From Schizophyllum amplum (lineage: Eukaryota > Basidiomycota > Agaricomycetes > Agaricales > Schizophyllaceae), in NCBI GenBank assembly GCA_007026445.1, contig VDMD01000224.1, positions 1 through 30,113 of the forward strand: 30,113 nucleotides of DNA, written 5' to 3'. Positions within the stretch are counted from its first letter, which is position 1, and each line of letters starts with the position of its first letter. Of the stretch, positions 9,742 to 20,737 are shown in pieces. Under the pieces are notes generated by a model, which searched no databases, was not told where the DNA came from, and worked only from the letters and a program-made list of their open reading frames with translations. A program made the position numbers and the translations under genes.

Positions 9742-9910
9742 TTCGACGCTCGATATCGATTACGTAGGCACTCGCTATATTCTTTCCAGATGGTATATTA
9801 CAAAAGCAGAAGCCCGCCCATTGTCCGAGTCGCAATAAGTTATACTACATGTGTGGCGAGAGCACCGGCGTTAGGCCGTTCACGATACGACTCCGAGAGG
9901 TGTTGGTCAT

Positions 9911-10276
9911 TTATCCGGAAGAGTTCTTCAAGCCACCGGGCTTGTACCTTTGGGAAGGAGAGTCAGCACCGTCCAGTAAAGAGGTAAGAAGGGGAGGCTT
10001 ACCATGTCCAAGCCCAGGCAATGGAGGGAAGGCCAACGAATCCGAGGCCGAGGAATGATACGAGCGTAACCGCGAAGGCCTTCGGGTTCTTGAAGGAGAA
10101 CGGAACAGCCCGCTAGAAGCCATTGTCAGTTGCCAGAAAAGCTAGTCATGCGTCTGTAGACTCACCAAGCTTTGCTCGTTGTAGGTGGGCCCAGTTGGGT
10201 GGCCACCCATGAGAGTACGGCGCTGAATAGCAGCGAAGGCGGGGCGCATGACCTGGCGAGACATTTGAGGGATCAT
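9911..10276 (-). CDS. Cytochrome c oxidase subunit, COX7C/yeast COX8 family
   Basis: A small nuclear-encoded subunit of respiratory complex IV in the inner mitochondrial membrane. Three exons: 10276-10166, 10112-10003, 9947-9911, in phase, giving 85 aa. The N-terminus (MIPQMSRQVMRPAFAAIQRR) is basic and lacks acidic residues, as in a mitochondrial presequence. The mature part follows the family pattern: the conserved VPFSFKNPKAFAV before a single membrane helix (VTLVSFLGLGFVGLPSIAW), then a short C-terminal tail (YKPGGLKNSSG). The family call comes from the x-PFS-x-x-N motif plus the GFxxP helix. The second in-frame ATG (codon 5) is a possible alternative start. Confidence 0.85.
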
Positions 10277-10986
10277 GATGATGTGTAGAAGATGTGTGTT
10301 AGAGAGGACTCTGAATGAGGTGTGCGGCTGAGAGCTCGGGATGAGGATAGCGGGGAACAGAGGTAAGCTTTGATATGTTCTACTTCCCCATGTTGGTCTG
10401 GAACGGGAAGAGCGCCTAGCCAGAGTCTCTGGATGATTGAACGGGAGGGGCCGCGGAGTGTTTTTGTAAAACATCTGCGGCCATGCCAGTCTAGCTTGCA
10501 GGCTGGACGGGTCTATCCTATCGTTTGCCCCGCATTTCATTCATGGGACCCTCGGCGACGTCAGGAGGGCGGCGAAAAGCGCTGAGGGGCTTGTACCGAG
10601 ATATCTGTCAGAGCCAGAGCAGCGAAGTTCTTGTGACCGAGCAGTGAGCAGGAAAAGGTCAGACGTCTGGAACGATCTGGACCGCAAAGTCACTTGAGTG
10701 TATACGCCTCAGAGTCACCCACAGGAGGTAAGAGAAACTCCATGTCAGTCCTAAAAGAGGCCACAAGCGCAATGGTCAGGTGTGAGTGGCCTTGAGGAGG
10801 GCAATTGGGGCGTGGTCACTGGTCAACTGGCGATGACATTGAGCACATGGCAGTTTGATCTGAATATTCGGAGATTGCCGTGCACGCACATCATGCGGCA
10901 CATGTGGAGTTTCCCGATGAGGCAGCTCTTGTTCTGCTGCCGCTATCACCTAGTTCTGGTCAAGTCTTTGCATCTGACCGGTAGAT
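10277..10986. promoter_or_regulatory. Divergent intergenic region, COX7C-type gene / oxygenase gene
   Basis: About 710 bases between two divergent start codons. It must contain both promoters. Open frames in it (for example 10370-10585) show no family features. No repeat or RNA gene was recognised. Confidence 0.4.
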
Positions 10987-12527
10987 ATGGTAAGTGACTG
11001 CGTCTGCTTTGCCAGCCCATATACTTAGTCTCTCAGGCTGCGCCTTCGCGAACACCAGAGGGAGCGGTGGTCATATCCTACAATGATCTCGTTTCCTCGC
11101 CACTGTCATTGACTCAGGCTATCGGTGCGCTAACTCGCAGCCTCACTCGTTTTCGTCTTGATCAACTCAAAACAGAGGAGGCATTCGGCTCGGATCCCAA
11201 ATCCTTAGGGCTTATCGTCGTTCGAGGGCTTCCGCATGAATATACCAAGAAACGCGAACGGCTTCTTAAGCTCGCCTATAAATTCGCTCAGCTCGATGAT
11301 GCGCAGAGAGAGAGATACTCTGATCCATCCAGCTGCTACAGGTGAGCTGACTTCATACCTTTAGCTCAATCCTTACGTGGGCTGAGCTTGTTGGCAGCTT
11401 CGGATGGTCGCATGGCAAGGTAGACGGCCGTTAGCAATTTAATGATCCTCTGTGCTAAGATATTTGCAGGAAATTATGAATGGCAAACCAGGTATGACCG
11501 GCGGCTCTATATTACCGTAGTTGTGAATGACCTTCTGCCACCAGACCTTCTCAAGGGCTCCTATTATGCGAACCCAGTCATCGACACGCCCGATGTCTCC
11601 GATGAGGACAGAAAGGCCTATCCCGAATATCACGGTAAAAATATATGTGAGGACCACTCGCAAACTTCTTCAGCAAATCATATTGATCGTCTGGCATAGG
11701 GCCTGCGGCTGACGAGAAGGGAGTCGAGGGTTTCGAGGATGCCTTCAAAGATCTTGGCAGGTGTGTATGCTTCAAATAGCTCGTTCGTCTGATTTAGCAG
11801 GCTCATGTCTTCTCAGATTCATATTCAAAGTCGGGTGCGAGCTAGCCGCCGCGTGCCAACCCTTTGGTGAGTCGCCTAACATTAACTTGACTTATGCAGG
11901 CTCACTGTTATAAGCGCTGGCGCATTTAAATAGCTCCGATATGTCGCTCCCGAAGCTCATCAGCACCTCGCAAACAACGAAGGCACGACTGCTGCATTAC
12001 TTTCCCCCTTCTCCCGATGCCGCCCCGGCGGAGGATGAGGCTATCGATAGTTACTGCGGCATGCACCTGGACCACTCGCTTCTGACTGGTCTCTGCTCGG
12101 TCAGTCTATTCTCGACACCAGTAAAATCATGACATGGGACTTACACTTACACCACCTCCAGGCGATGTACCTGGCGAAGGACCCTGCCACCGGTGAAGCC
12201 ACAATAACCTCTTCGCCATCTCCCGAGTCTGGTCTGTATATCCGTACTCGTGGCGGGGATCTGACCAAGGTGGCTATACCATCGGACTGCTTGGCCTTTC
12301 AGACTGGAGAAGCTCTGGAGTTAGCGACAGGCAAGAAGTTGCGTGCCACCCCACATTGCGTACGCGTCGGGCAGGTCATCTCATCGGCCGATGCGCCGAA
12401 GGTCTCGCGGGAAACGTTTGCCCTCTTCATGCAGCCCAACGTCAATGAGCAGCTTTCCCCCACGCAGAACTTCGGACAGTTCAGCAAGGCAGTATTCAGC
12501 GAGCATTACGAGGGCGCGACGATGTGA
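10987..12527 (+). CDS. 2-oxoglutarate/Fe(II)-dependent oxygenase-like (clavaminate/isopenicillin N synthase-like) protein
   Basis: Nine exons: 10987-10989 (ATG alone), 11037-11341, 11398-11419, 11471-11492, 11545-11646, 11700-11760, 11817-about 11870, 11934-12099, 12162-12527; about 366 aa. Conserved pieces are YSFGWSHGKE, KGSYYANPVIDTPD, SQTTKARLLHYFPPSPD, YCGMHLDHSLLTGLC and ATPHCVRVG. The iron-binding facial triad is visible as His234-x-Asp236 and His310, with Arg313 a candidate for 2-oxoglutarate binding. Substrate is unknown. The acceptor before exon 8 (TAAATAG|CTCCGAT) does not match the phase of the strong donor G|GTGAGT at 11867. Either a weak donor at 11871 is used, which gives an open frame, or one base is missing. 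Confidence 0.85.
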
Positions 12528-12678
12528 ACGGGCGACTTTAGGAGGGTATACAGCTCATTATAACATTACTCTATGTGCAAAGTCTAGATATAGATAGTCG
12601 TGAAGGGAGTAGTGTACATATACAGACAAATGGGATAAACAAGAAAGTGTAGAGCTACAATCAGGACATGGCAATGAA

Positions 12679-15600
12679 TCAATAGCCAGGCGACGCGGCA
12701 CGGCGTGGAGAAGCAGCGGTCAACGACTCAGGAAGTACGGATCGGACAGCGGCAGCAAGGCTGTTGCGCTTGACCATGCGATCGGTGCTCGACCGTCGAC
12801 GCTGAACAGAAGGACGTGAGATGGAGCTGGACGTCCGGCGTTCCTCCCCATCAGCCGATATCACGCTCCAGTCCTCGCTCGGAGCGCCGCCACCGCCTGA
12901 GCTGTTGTACCCCGAGTTGTGCTCCGAGTTGGTCGTCGAACTATCTCGGATGGCAGAGTTCTCGGGGATCATCTCCTCGTCGGAGTCATCAGGCGAGCGA
13001 CTGGCTTTGATGAGTGAACGCGCGTATTCCAGGTCACGATAGATGGACTCGATGGCAGTCGCGACGCCGTCCTCCTGCCAAGGTGTTAGCCTGACATCCA
13101 AAGAATGGCTGACACTGAAGGACTTACCGAGCGAATCTTCTCGCCCACTGTCTTGGCGCGATATATCTGCTTCTCGTCCGTGGTGGCCGCAGCCAGCGCA
13201 TCCGTCAAGGAGTCAACTGTGAGTCTGCGCACACCGGAACCGACACCGAGTGCCTCCACGCGGTCAGCCCAGAAGAACTGGTCGCCGAAGAAAGGATGGA
13301 TGATGGTGGGGATACCAGCTGTATCTCGTGTCAACCTCCTGCGTGCTTGTCTAGCAAAGCCACATACCTCGTAAGCTGGCGCCGGTAGTACCTGCCCCAC
13401 CATGGTGACAAGCGGCGTCTATCCGTTGGAACAGCCAGTCGTGCGGGATGGAAGATATGGGGTATATTTGTGGCGGTAGGGGTTCCTCGATGTCACTCGC
13501 GTCCGTCGTCTTGACTGCCAATCTGTCCGACCATCCCTTGGACAATATGGCGCGCACGCCACTGTTCACAACTGCTTCAATAACGCAGCGCGTCATAGCC
13601 TTGGGGTCTGATACGACAATGCTGCCGAAGCCGATGTAGACGATCTTCTTGTGCTCCTTGCGCGCGCTGTCAATGAACTTCGTGAGGCTATCCGGCGGTG
13701 ACCACTTCTTGCCACTGGCATCGGCATCGTTTAGGAACCAGTAGCCTGCAAACACATCAATGTAAATAAGAATGGCAGAACAGCGTCGACGAACCAGTGA
13801 TGCGAATCCATTCCGGCCAGTCCAGAGGCGGCGGGACAACAGATGGACTGAAGTTGTATAGGAAGGGTACTTTGTGAGGTTCCATCTTGTCGAGATTGGT
13901 CCCCTCAATGTTGAGCATCTTGCGTCGCCACCGGTTTATCTGACCCGAGATCGCTCGCCAAAACACCTGGTCGAACATCACGTAGGACATGTAGTTGTAT
14001 CCTCCGCCCATCTGACGATAGTCAGCCCTAGTACGAAGCTGTAGAGGAAACACTCACCTTGCGTTCCGGTACAGCGAAAGCATGCGGGTAGGCTCTGAGT
14101 TCACTGAGCGCGGTTCTACAACATATGATGGAAAACAAACCTCGTCCTCGACCAGGTCATAGTGAACGCCCGATAGTAGGGAATCTTAAGGGCCTCTGCT
14201 ATATGTAGGCCGCCCATAGCGCTAGGGCTCTCAATGAGAACATCTGTCCCTCGACAAGCCTCCCAAGACGTCTTCAGCAGATCATCGAGCCATCCGCGGA
14301 ACTACAAGCCCCGTTAGCCAGTTTCACCGTCGATATGCTACTGAGCATACCTTCTGAAGGCCCTCCTTCAAGAACGCTACGGTAAACATGCCGTTCTCCA
14401 CGCAGATCCTCATGAGCTCGGCGGGATCGCCGCCGACGTAGCCGTACTCGATCCCATGCGACTCTATCCAGTCCTTGAATTCCACATGTGTCGCTATACG
14501 CACGCGGTGCCCATCCGCCATCAGCCCCTTGGCCAGCGCAATATACGGCTGCACATCCCCTCGCGAGCCAATCGTCAGACACGTGAAGTGCATCGACTTG
14601 CTGGGCTTGAATGTCAGGAAGGTGGATGACGCCGAGGTGAACATAACAGCCGGTAGCGAGTCTGTCATGCTGCTGTCGGGAGCGGGTGTGTCGGAGTCGT
14701 CAGCGGTCGTTGGCTCGAACTCCTCCAAGATGAGGGCGTCACGGTTGCCTTGTGACGGCACGTTGGATTCGCCTGTGGCCAGTCGCCGGCGCACATCGTC
14801 CATCTGTCGCTCGAGGAGGCGCATGAACGCGTCGCGCTTCTCTTCGCCCCAGAACTCGAAGAAAAGTTCTTCGTGACCCTTGATGATGACAACGACACCG
14901 TGATGTCCGAAGCGAGTGCCCTTGGACTTCTCCGTGGCTAAAATGTCGCGGATAGGGATAGCCATCTGCAGGGGCGGTCAGTATGTTCTTGAGCTTTTCG
15001 AACAGTCCACTGACCCTGGTACGCGTCGCCAACGGCCCGCTCGACTTGAAGCAGAAGAAGTTGGTGGAAACATATAACCGCCCATTGATAGGTAGCAACC
15101 GGAAGAGAAACCCGGGAAAGTCTTAACTTTGTCAGCAAGCATATTATGCCAATTTCGAATGTGGTACTCACAACCCAGCAGCATCTCCTTGTTATCATAT
15201 GCGAACGCGGCGCGGAATTTCTCCGTCGTCTCCGTGTCCAGCATCAGCTCCGGTGTCTCAAGCACACTGAACGCCATATCGCCCGTCGAGCCCGACCCCG
15301 TTGTGTTCGGCGTCGTCTGCGGCGGGGTATACATCTCCTTCACCTGAGGGACACTCCCGCCAAATACCCGCTTTCCCTTGAACCACGACGGAACACCCAC
15401 ACCCCAGCTACTGCCTGAGTTCGCGCTATGCAGGGGAGAGTCAGGCGCGGTAGACGGGAACGAAGTGGACGGCGGGTACGTGTGCTCAATGGTCGACTGC
15501 GTCGGCGTCGCGGCCTTTGACGAGTCGTCCAGCTCGCTGTTCATTTGCTTGGGTGAGGACGTGATTGGGATGAATGAGTTCGGCCGGCGGGATATGTGCG

Positions 15601-17791
15601 TGAATTCCTCGTTGTCAGAAGTGTCCGGGAATCCGGCCCTGTCTGGCGTGGGCGGCTGCGATGTGCGGAACAGAGAGGGTAGGCGGAAGGCCGACACGGC
15701 CCGCGAGGGTAGCTCGGCGGCCGGTGCACTGACAGCGCGCTCTATGCTTTGGGGCAACGGCGTGCGGGTTGCAGCTGTCGTGTCCATGACAGAATATGGG
15801 TTGGCTGGCTCGGGAAGGCTGCGGTACGTGCGCACGGCATCGCGAATCTGGTCGAGCGCGAGGGGCATATCATGGAAGTAGGCGAAGAAGTATGAGTCGA
15901 TGGAAAAACTGTCGTCCTTGTCGACCACTTTGACTTCGATCGTGTCGCTAAAGTCCATCGCAGAGGACTTCTCGACGTCGAGGATAGCCGAGTACGGGAT
16001 GGCAATCTATGAAAGGTAAGCAATCGTCCGAGATACACAGACGCGAACCTTACCTTCACGCTGTCTCCCATGTTCTGCGCCTTGAAGATGACCTTCCGTA
16101 CAGCTTTGACCCATTCGTCGCGACTCGGCACAGAGTCAGCAGACAGCGAGACCGACTTCTGATTCGTCCGCAGGCGAAACTCTTTCTCGCCAAAGGGTTC
16201 GCACGAGACCGCATATCGTAAGTCGACAATGCCATGGGGGAAGTAGGGGTCCTGTACATGTATTAGAAGGCTATGCGGCGGAGCGACATTTACTCAGCAC
16301 TCACCGATGATGAATTGTACCAAGACAATACATCATTCTTGAGGACAAACCAGTGCTTGATCCACCGTTTGGTGCGCTGAGCTTTCTTTGTCAGAGAGCC
16401 ACTCTTCAGCACTTGATCCTGCGTGGTTTGTCAACACGGAGGTAAACGCAGACCTCGAGACGGCTTACCTCTCGTGAAGGCATATGTGCGAAAAAGCAGA
16501 GATACGAGTTTGTCAAGTACATATAGCCCTGTAGCACTGATGAAGGATAAGCTAGTGTTAGCGACGTACGATGGGCATACTCACAAACAGAGCGCAGTAG
16601 CCAGCACGGCATCTCTGCGCATACTTCGTCGATGCCTTCCAGTTCGAAGACTTCCTTGAGCTTGCTAGCGAGACGGTTCCGTCTCTGGAGCCTGACGGTG
16701 GCCATACTGCCTGTCCGCGACACGGCAGTCCGAACTGTCGATTGGTCGCTCGCCTTCCTGCTAGACGCTAGCATACGGGTATCAATGCGGGATGGCAGCG
16801 CATGCGATAGGCGCGGCGTGGTCTCCTCAAAGTCTTCACCCTCGCCCTCATCTTCCGTGATAGTGTCGGTCTCGCCATCATGTGGAGTATAATCGGGCAG
16901 GGAGCCCCGATGCTGCAGAGGGGGTGTGGTGAGACGCCGCGAACGCGCCACGGGGCGGTGGATGGTGTGGATGGACGACGCGAGCGGTAGGTCTTCTCAT
17001 CAATGTGATTAGCGCCCGTTTTCACATGCAATTATGGCCGATAGCCGCATATACCTTCGTGACTGGTGTCCTCGTCTTCGCTGGCGGCGCTGGGCGGGTG
17101 CGAGTCATCGTCCCCGTCAGCATCCTCGGCCCAAGGAACGGATTGCAGAGCTTGGATGAGTGTCTGGGTACCGAGGCGCATCTGTTGTGCGGCGTAAGGC
17201 AATGGGGGGCTTGAGAAGCTGAGAGACGCACAGATCCATCCCCGAGGAAGGAGGTCAATGATTTGTGGATGACTGAGCGAGGAGGTCCGCCTGGCGAGGG
17301 TGGACGTATGAATGGGGAATCATCAGGCGCGGCAGCAGGTGTCGATGGCACTGATCTATTAGCGGTGCTCGAGATGCTCGAGCGCGAGCTGTTGGGGGCG
17401 CTAGAGCCTAGGATTCGTGTGTGAGTGTGATCTTGAATCCTGGACGGGACGGCTCACCATCGTCGCCCGCGGACTTGCGACTCTTCCTGTTCAGACTGAA
17501 CAATCTCCTACCACTCCCGCTGGGCGCGCGCGCCTTGCCGCTGAGACTCCTCCCAAGCCTGTCGACAGCATCAGAGATGCGGAGACGATGGCGGCTGGAG
17601 GACAGGTCGTCCTGATCCTCCGTGGCGGACCCTTCGAGGCCAAGCGCTTGTGGTGAAGTCTCGACCGTCGGGGCGACGGAGGGATCGTGCAGGGTCTGCT
17701 GCAGAGGCACAATGTTGCTTGTCTTTGACGGCACCGACATCGTTCTCGTCGTCGTCTTCGTCTTCGTCGCGGTCAACGGCGGAGCAGACAA
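12679..17791 (-). CDS. ATG26: UDP-glucose:sterol 3-beta-glucosyltransferase (Atg26/Ugt51), with a one-base frame break
   Basis: Transfers glucose from UDP-glucose to ergosterol-type sterols on membranes. Fifteen exons: 17791-17458, 17407-17055, 16992-16585, 16536-16469, 16418-16305, 16251-16054, 16006-15172, 15121-15015, 14965-14351, 14301-14141, 14094-14058, 14011-13795, 13745-13368, 13318-13128, 13074-12679; about 1470 aa after correction. Domains: Ser-rich N-terminus; first GRAM (about 340-390, [20 protein letters not shown]); PH domain (about 390-490); long linker; second GRAM (about 760-840); GT28-type N-lobe ([13 protein letters not shown]); C-lobe with the nucleotide-sugar motif [17 protein letters not shown] and [11 protein letters not shown] near 1265-1300. 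In exon 2 the frame changes at the C6 run on the coding strand (17204-17209); one extra C restores it and makes the total a multiple of three. Yeasts use this GRAM/PH form in pexophagy or only in sterol glucoside synthesis, so an autophagy role is not implied. Confidence 0.95.
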
Positions 17792-18026
17792 GCAGGCTTG
17801 AGGCGCTCGGAGCCGCGCGCGCCTCTTGCCTCGGCCGTTGCCGGTGTGCCGTCATGCACGCTTAGTCACGCAACACGTGCGTGGTGGAAGCTGCGCGCGC
17901 CTCGTGTTCGCCGTGCGTTTTTGTTCATGTTCTCATAAGACGACGCGTCGGGCACGACTGGCAGTCTCTCCACGCTTTCCTCTTACGATCCCCCATCTCA
18001 CGAACTCACGCAAATAATCCCCTGAC
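17792..18026. promoter_or_regulatory. Bidirectional promoter region, ATG26 / SUR7-like
   Basis: A 235-base interval between the divergent starts of the sterol glucosyltransferase and the SUR7-family gene. No TATA box was picked out. The interval is short enough that both genes probably share regulatory sequence; this is inferred from geometry. Confidence 0.5.
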
Positions 18027-19137
18027 ATGCGCGGTGAAGTCTGTGTCGGCTTCGGCTTCGTGCTGTCGTCAGTGTGCCCTCGCCTCCCCGCACGCCCATC
18101 CTAGTATTGATCCCGATCCCTCTACAGAGCAGCCTCCTTAGGACTGCTTATCGCAACTCATGTGAGCAATCTGACTACGCTCCGCGATTACACGCTAATC
18201 ATGCCCGACAGGTTGGTCAAACGAACACTAGCAAAGGCGTAAACAAGATTTACATGGTAAAGTGCCGCGCCTCGCTGGCGACCAGGCAGCGCGTTGACCA
18301 CCCTACGTCCGCAGGCACAACTTAATACCTCTGGCTATGCGTGCGTGGTGTGCTATGCTGGCTCTGTACGCTTACTGACATCGTTTACAGAGATACGCTT
18401 GAAGTCGCGTTATTAGACCCCGTCGATGACTTATACACGTCCAATGCGACCGCCCCCCTCGGAGAGCAGCAGGGTCTGCGGGAGCTGTATCGTTGGGGAC
18501 TCTACTCCTATGGTGGCTTCATCGGCATAGAGAATGGCACCACGAACAATGGCACCATCTCCAACGAAACTGCAGGCTACCAGTACCGTCCGTACGATGC
18601 CTTGCTCAACGACATGCCGGAGCGCTATCGTGTCATCACGGACGCCATCATCACCGACATGGCGTTCACTGACTCGAGCTACCTCGGTTCCATGACGAAG
18701 GCGGCGTATTGGATGCTCCTGCTCGCCACGATCACGACCTTCCTCGCCATGTTGAGGTTTGTTCCTTCGCTCTAGCCATATCGTCGTCTGCTGACATGCA
18801 TTTTCAGTGGTGTCATCAAGCATAACTACCTCTTCTTCGTCTCTACGGCAATGTCCATCATTAGCACGCTGCTGCTGCTCATCGGGTGCACCGTCTACAC
18901 TGTCGCGGTCAAGAAGTCGCAGGTCATCAACAGCTTCACCATCCAGAGCCAGTCAACAGGACAGGATACACCACTGGGCATAACTGTCGATGTGGGACAA
19001 GGCATCTACCAGATCTGGGCTGCCTTTGCCCTGACGTTCGTCTCCATCATGCCCTACATGATCAGGTGAGTGTCGGGGTCCCAGTTTCTGCGCTCCCTCT
19101 CACAATACTGCACAGCTGCTGCACGTACCGAGGTTGA
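18027..19137 (+). CDS. SUR7/PalI (Rim9) family four-helix membrane protein
   Basis: Seven exons: 18027-18067, 18128-18161, 18212-18256, 18315-18340, 18391-18756, 18808-19065, 19116-19137; 263 aa, all in phase. The topology is that of SUR7/PalI: one N-terminal helix (about 5-27, VGFGFVLSAASLGLLIATHV), a large external loop, then three helices (AAYWMLLLATITTFLAML; the segment around MSIISTLLLLIGCTVYTVAV; IWAAFALTFVSIMPYMI). The loop carries several N-glycosylation sequons (NTS, NAT, NGT, NET). It ends with the short cysteine tail SCCTYRG. Family members are plasma-membrane proteins of eisosome/MCC patches (Sur7) or of the ambient pH-sensing pathway (PalI/Rim9). The sequence alone does not separate these roles. 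The first four exons are very short (26-45 nt) and easily missed by gene finders. Confidence 0.87.
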
Positions 19138-19594
19138 AGGACTCCAAGATGCCGGACATCCTCTCTCACGACCCCTTATTAGAACGACACGCAACAATAA
19201 TGAATGCTTCATCTGTACTGTAGTATATTTACCCTGCCACCCTCATAGACTTTCGTCTGGATGCTACCGTCTCGACGTACGGTAAGTCACCTGTATTATT
19301 TGCATCCTCTTATGATCTTTCATACGCTAAGTACGAAGACACAGCCGCGACACCTACCGCTTCGTATTACTTGAATCCCACCTTATTATCGGACTCTTTC
19401 TACGCTGGATGGCGGCAATCTACGTCCAGAGGTTTCGCCTGAGCAACTACATCGAGATTCAAGCGGGAATATCTGACCAGGTCTCCGGCGTGGACTCCAC
19501 TGCTAGCGCTCAGCGCTCAACGTCAACCCTTGATATTGCGCGGGGAGGGAGCGTCCGTCCTGCTCTTCGTCGTTGCATGAGGCAAAAACGTAGT
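19138..19594 (+). other. Downstream region of the SUR7-like gene, possibly transcribed and spliced
   Basis: About 450 bases between the SUR7-like stop and the tRNA. A consensus donor (ACG|GTAAGT near 19281) and an acceptor (GACACAG near 19345) sit in the sense orientation at a normal intron distance of about 65 bases. This may be a 3' untranslated region intron or a separate non-coding transcript. No conserved protein is seen: the open frame at 19409-19657 runs into the tRNA. Confidence 0.25.
19584..19588 (-). terminator. Pol III T5 terminator of tRNA-Lys
   Basis: Five consecutive T on the minus strand, starting 7 bases after the discriminator base of the tRNA. Oligo(T) of four or more ends RNA polymerase III transcription in fungi. 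Confidence 0.8.
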
Positions 19595-19692
19595 AGCCCA
19601 CCGCGAGGGTCGAACTCGCAGCCTTCAGATGTCGCCTGGCCATTTCAGACCGTGTAAGAGTCTGACGCTCTATCCGATTGAGCTAGGCGGGC
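19595..19692 (-). tRNA. tRNA-Lys (anticodon CUU) with a 24-nt intron
   Basis: The minus strand folds into a full cloverleaf. The acceptor stem is GCCCGCC/GGTGGGC (one G-U pair), the D arm GCTC/GAGC, the anticodon stem a perfect TCAGA/TCTGA with loop CTCTTAA (anticodon CTT), the variable loop 5 nt, and the T arm GCGAG/CTCGC around TTCGACC. A 24-nt intron follows the base 3' of the anticodon (position 37/38), the canonical site. The mature length is 74 nt including the discriminator base. A-box and B-box promoters are present within the D and T arms. A run of five T (plus-strand 19584-19588) a few bases downstream is a Pol III terminator. Confidence 0.93.
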
Positions 19693-19905
19693 GGTGAAAG
19701 GCAGTAAACAAGCGTTTTTATGGCCGTCCAAAACAACGAAAATCATGCGCCTGCGATATGTCGTTCAAGCTTCAAGCTTCTAGTTCCATGCGCCATAAGT
19801 AGCCCAACGTGTCTGTCAAAATTTCGAATAGTGTACTTGATTTCCTGTGTAGGCTAGTACTGTTGAACCTAAGGCTATGTCTGGTCGTGCGATCACCGGA
19901 AAGAC

Positions 19906-19944
19906 ACTGGGTGACTTCCCGTAAGAATTGGAACGTTCCAAACC
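19906..19944 (+). repeat. Left terminal inverted repeat
   Basis: Pairs with 20738-20776 in inverted orientation. The core TGGGTGACTTCCCGTAAG is identical in both; the inner part (ATTGGAACGTTCCAAACC here) differs at a few positions. Confidence 0.85.
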
Positions 19945-20286
19945 AATAACAAATTCACTGCCTCACGTTCTGGAGGAGAAATTGGGATCCGGTGCTCCCC
20001 CGTAAGCACACCGGTCCCAAATCCTTTCCAGAGCTTTCCATCAACGGCGTGGGGAGGGGCGTGTCACATCCAAATCCGGTAAGTGACTGTCCCTACAGCT
20101 TTCCGTAATATGCGTGTCCTCCTTGGTTGCCAGTGTACTTGGGCAGTAGATATAGACAGGATAGACATTTTTTGAGGCAAGTTAGAGGGCACAAAGCCGC
20201 ACCTTGGAAGGTGGCAGGGAGGCCGTGGGCGCCACGCGAGTAGGGTGATGACGTCACAAAAGGCGTTTGGAACGCTCTCGCAAGTT

Positions 20287-20310
20287 GGAAAGGCCTCGGG
20301 GGGCCTTTCC
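20287..20310. repeat. Perfect 9-bp-stem hairpin inside the TIR element
   Basis: GGAAAGGCC and GGCCTTTCC flank a six-base loop (TCGGGG). The stem is perfect. It may be a residue of further nested palindromes in the element; no function can be assigned. Confidence 0.7.
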
Positions 20311-20337
20311 AGTCCGACGAGGTTTGGAAAGCAGAAT

Positions 20338-20383
20338 AATTTGCAGCTGTTTGCAGAACGATAGACGGGTCGCGCTCAGACGC
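20338..20383 (+). repeat. Internal inverted repeat, left arm
   Basis: About 46 bases that recur inverted at 20635-20681, with roughly five differences. The shared part includes CAGCTGTTTGCA and CGATAGACGGGTCGCG. It lies within the TIR element and could form a large foldback with a loop of about 250 bases. Confidence 0.8.
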
Positions 20384-20634
20384 TGTGGAGCGCGCGTGAC
20401 CGGTCCGAGGACTCCCGGGCAGCGTCGACGGTCGATGGAAGCCAAACGGGGGAGTACTGGAACCTGGTTTTTGGCCTAAAAGGTTGTGAATATAGATCTC
20501 TTCCCCTGCGAGGTCCTCCACGCTATGCGGCGGGCTTGGCGGCGAGGCTCAAGTCGCCGCGCGTAGTCGGACAATGGTGCCGGGGGCGCGCCGTTGGAGC
20601 GCCTCGCGTGTGTTTTGCTCTTCACGTCAGGTGG

Positions 20635-20681
20635 GCGTCAGAACGCGACCCGTCTATCGTTTTGCAAACAGCTGTGAAATT
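20635..20681 (-). repeat. Internal inverted repeat, right arm
   Basis: Partner of 20338-20383 in inverted orientation, so the element has nested inverted repeats. Confidence 0.8.
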
Positions 20682-20737
20682 AAGCATCGCCACCCCTCCG
20701 GCATCGCGGCATGACGCCTGGGAAATGGGTTTGGAAC

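Noticed and set aside
9605..9838. Acidic plus-strand frame (Asp/Glu run)
   Set aside because: The repeat gives plausible peptides in several frames; no homology, and donor-like sites favour the other strand.
17200..17260. An extra intron in ATG26 exon 2 to explain the frame change
   Set aside because: The only nearby pairs give introns of 13 nt or the wrong phase; a missing C in the C6 run explains it exactly.
20093..20521. 142-codon minus-strand frame inside the TIR element, considered as a transposase
   Set aside because: Too short, no catalytic DDE/DDD-type motif or DNA-binding domain visible; composed largely of repeat sequence.
20338..20681. CRISPR array or prokaryotic defence island
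   Set aside because: Repeats are inverted and imperfect with no regular spacers, and the DNA is clearly eukaryotic.
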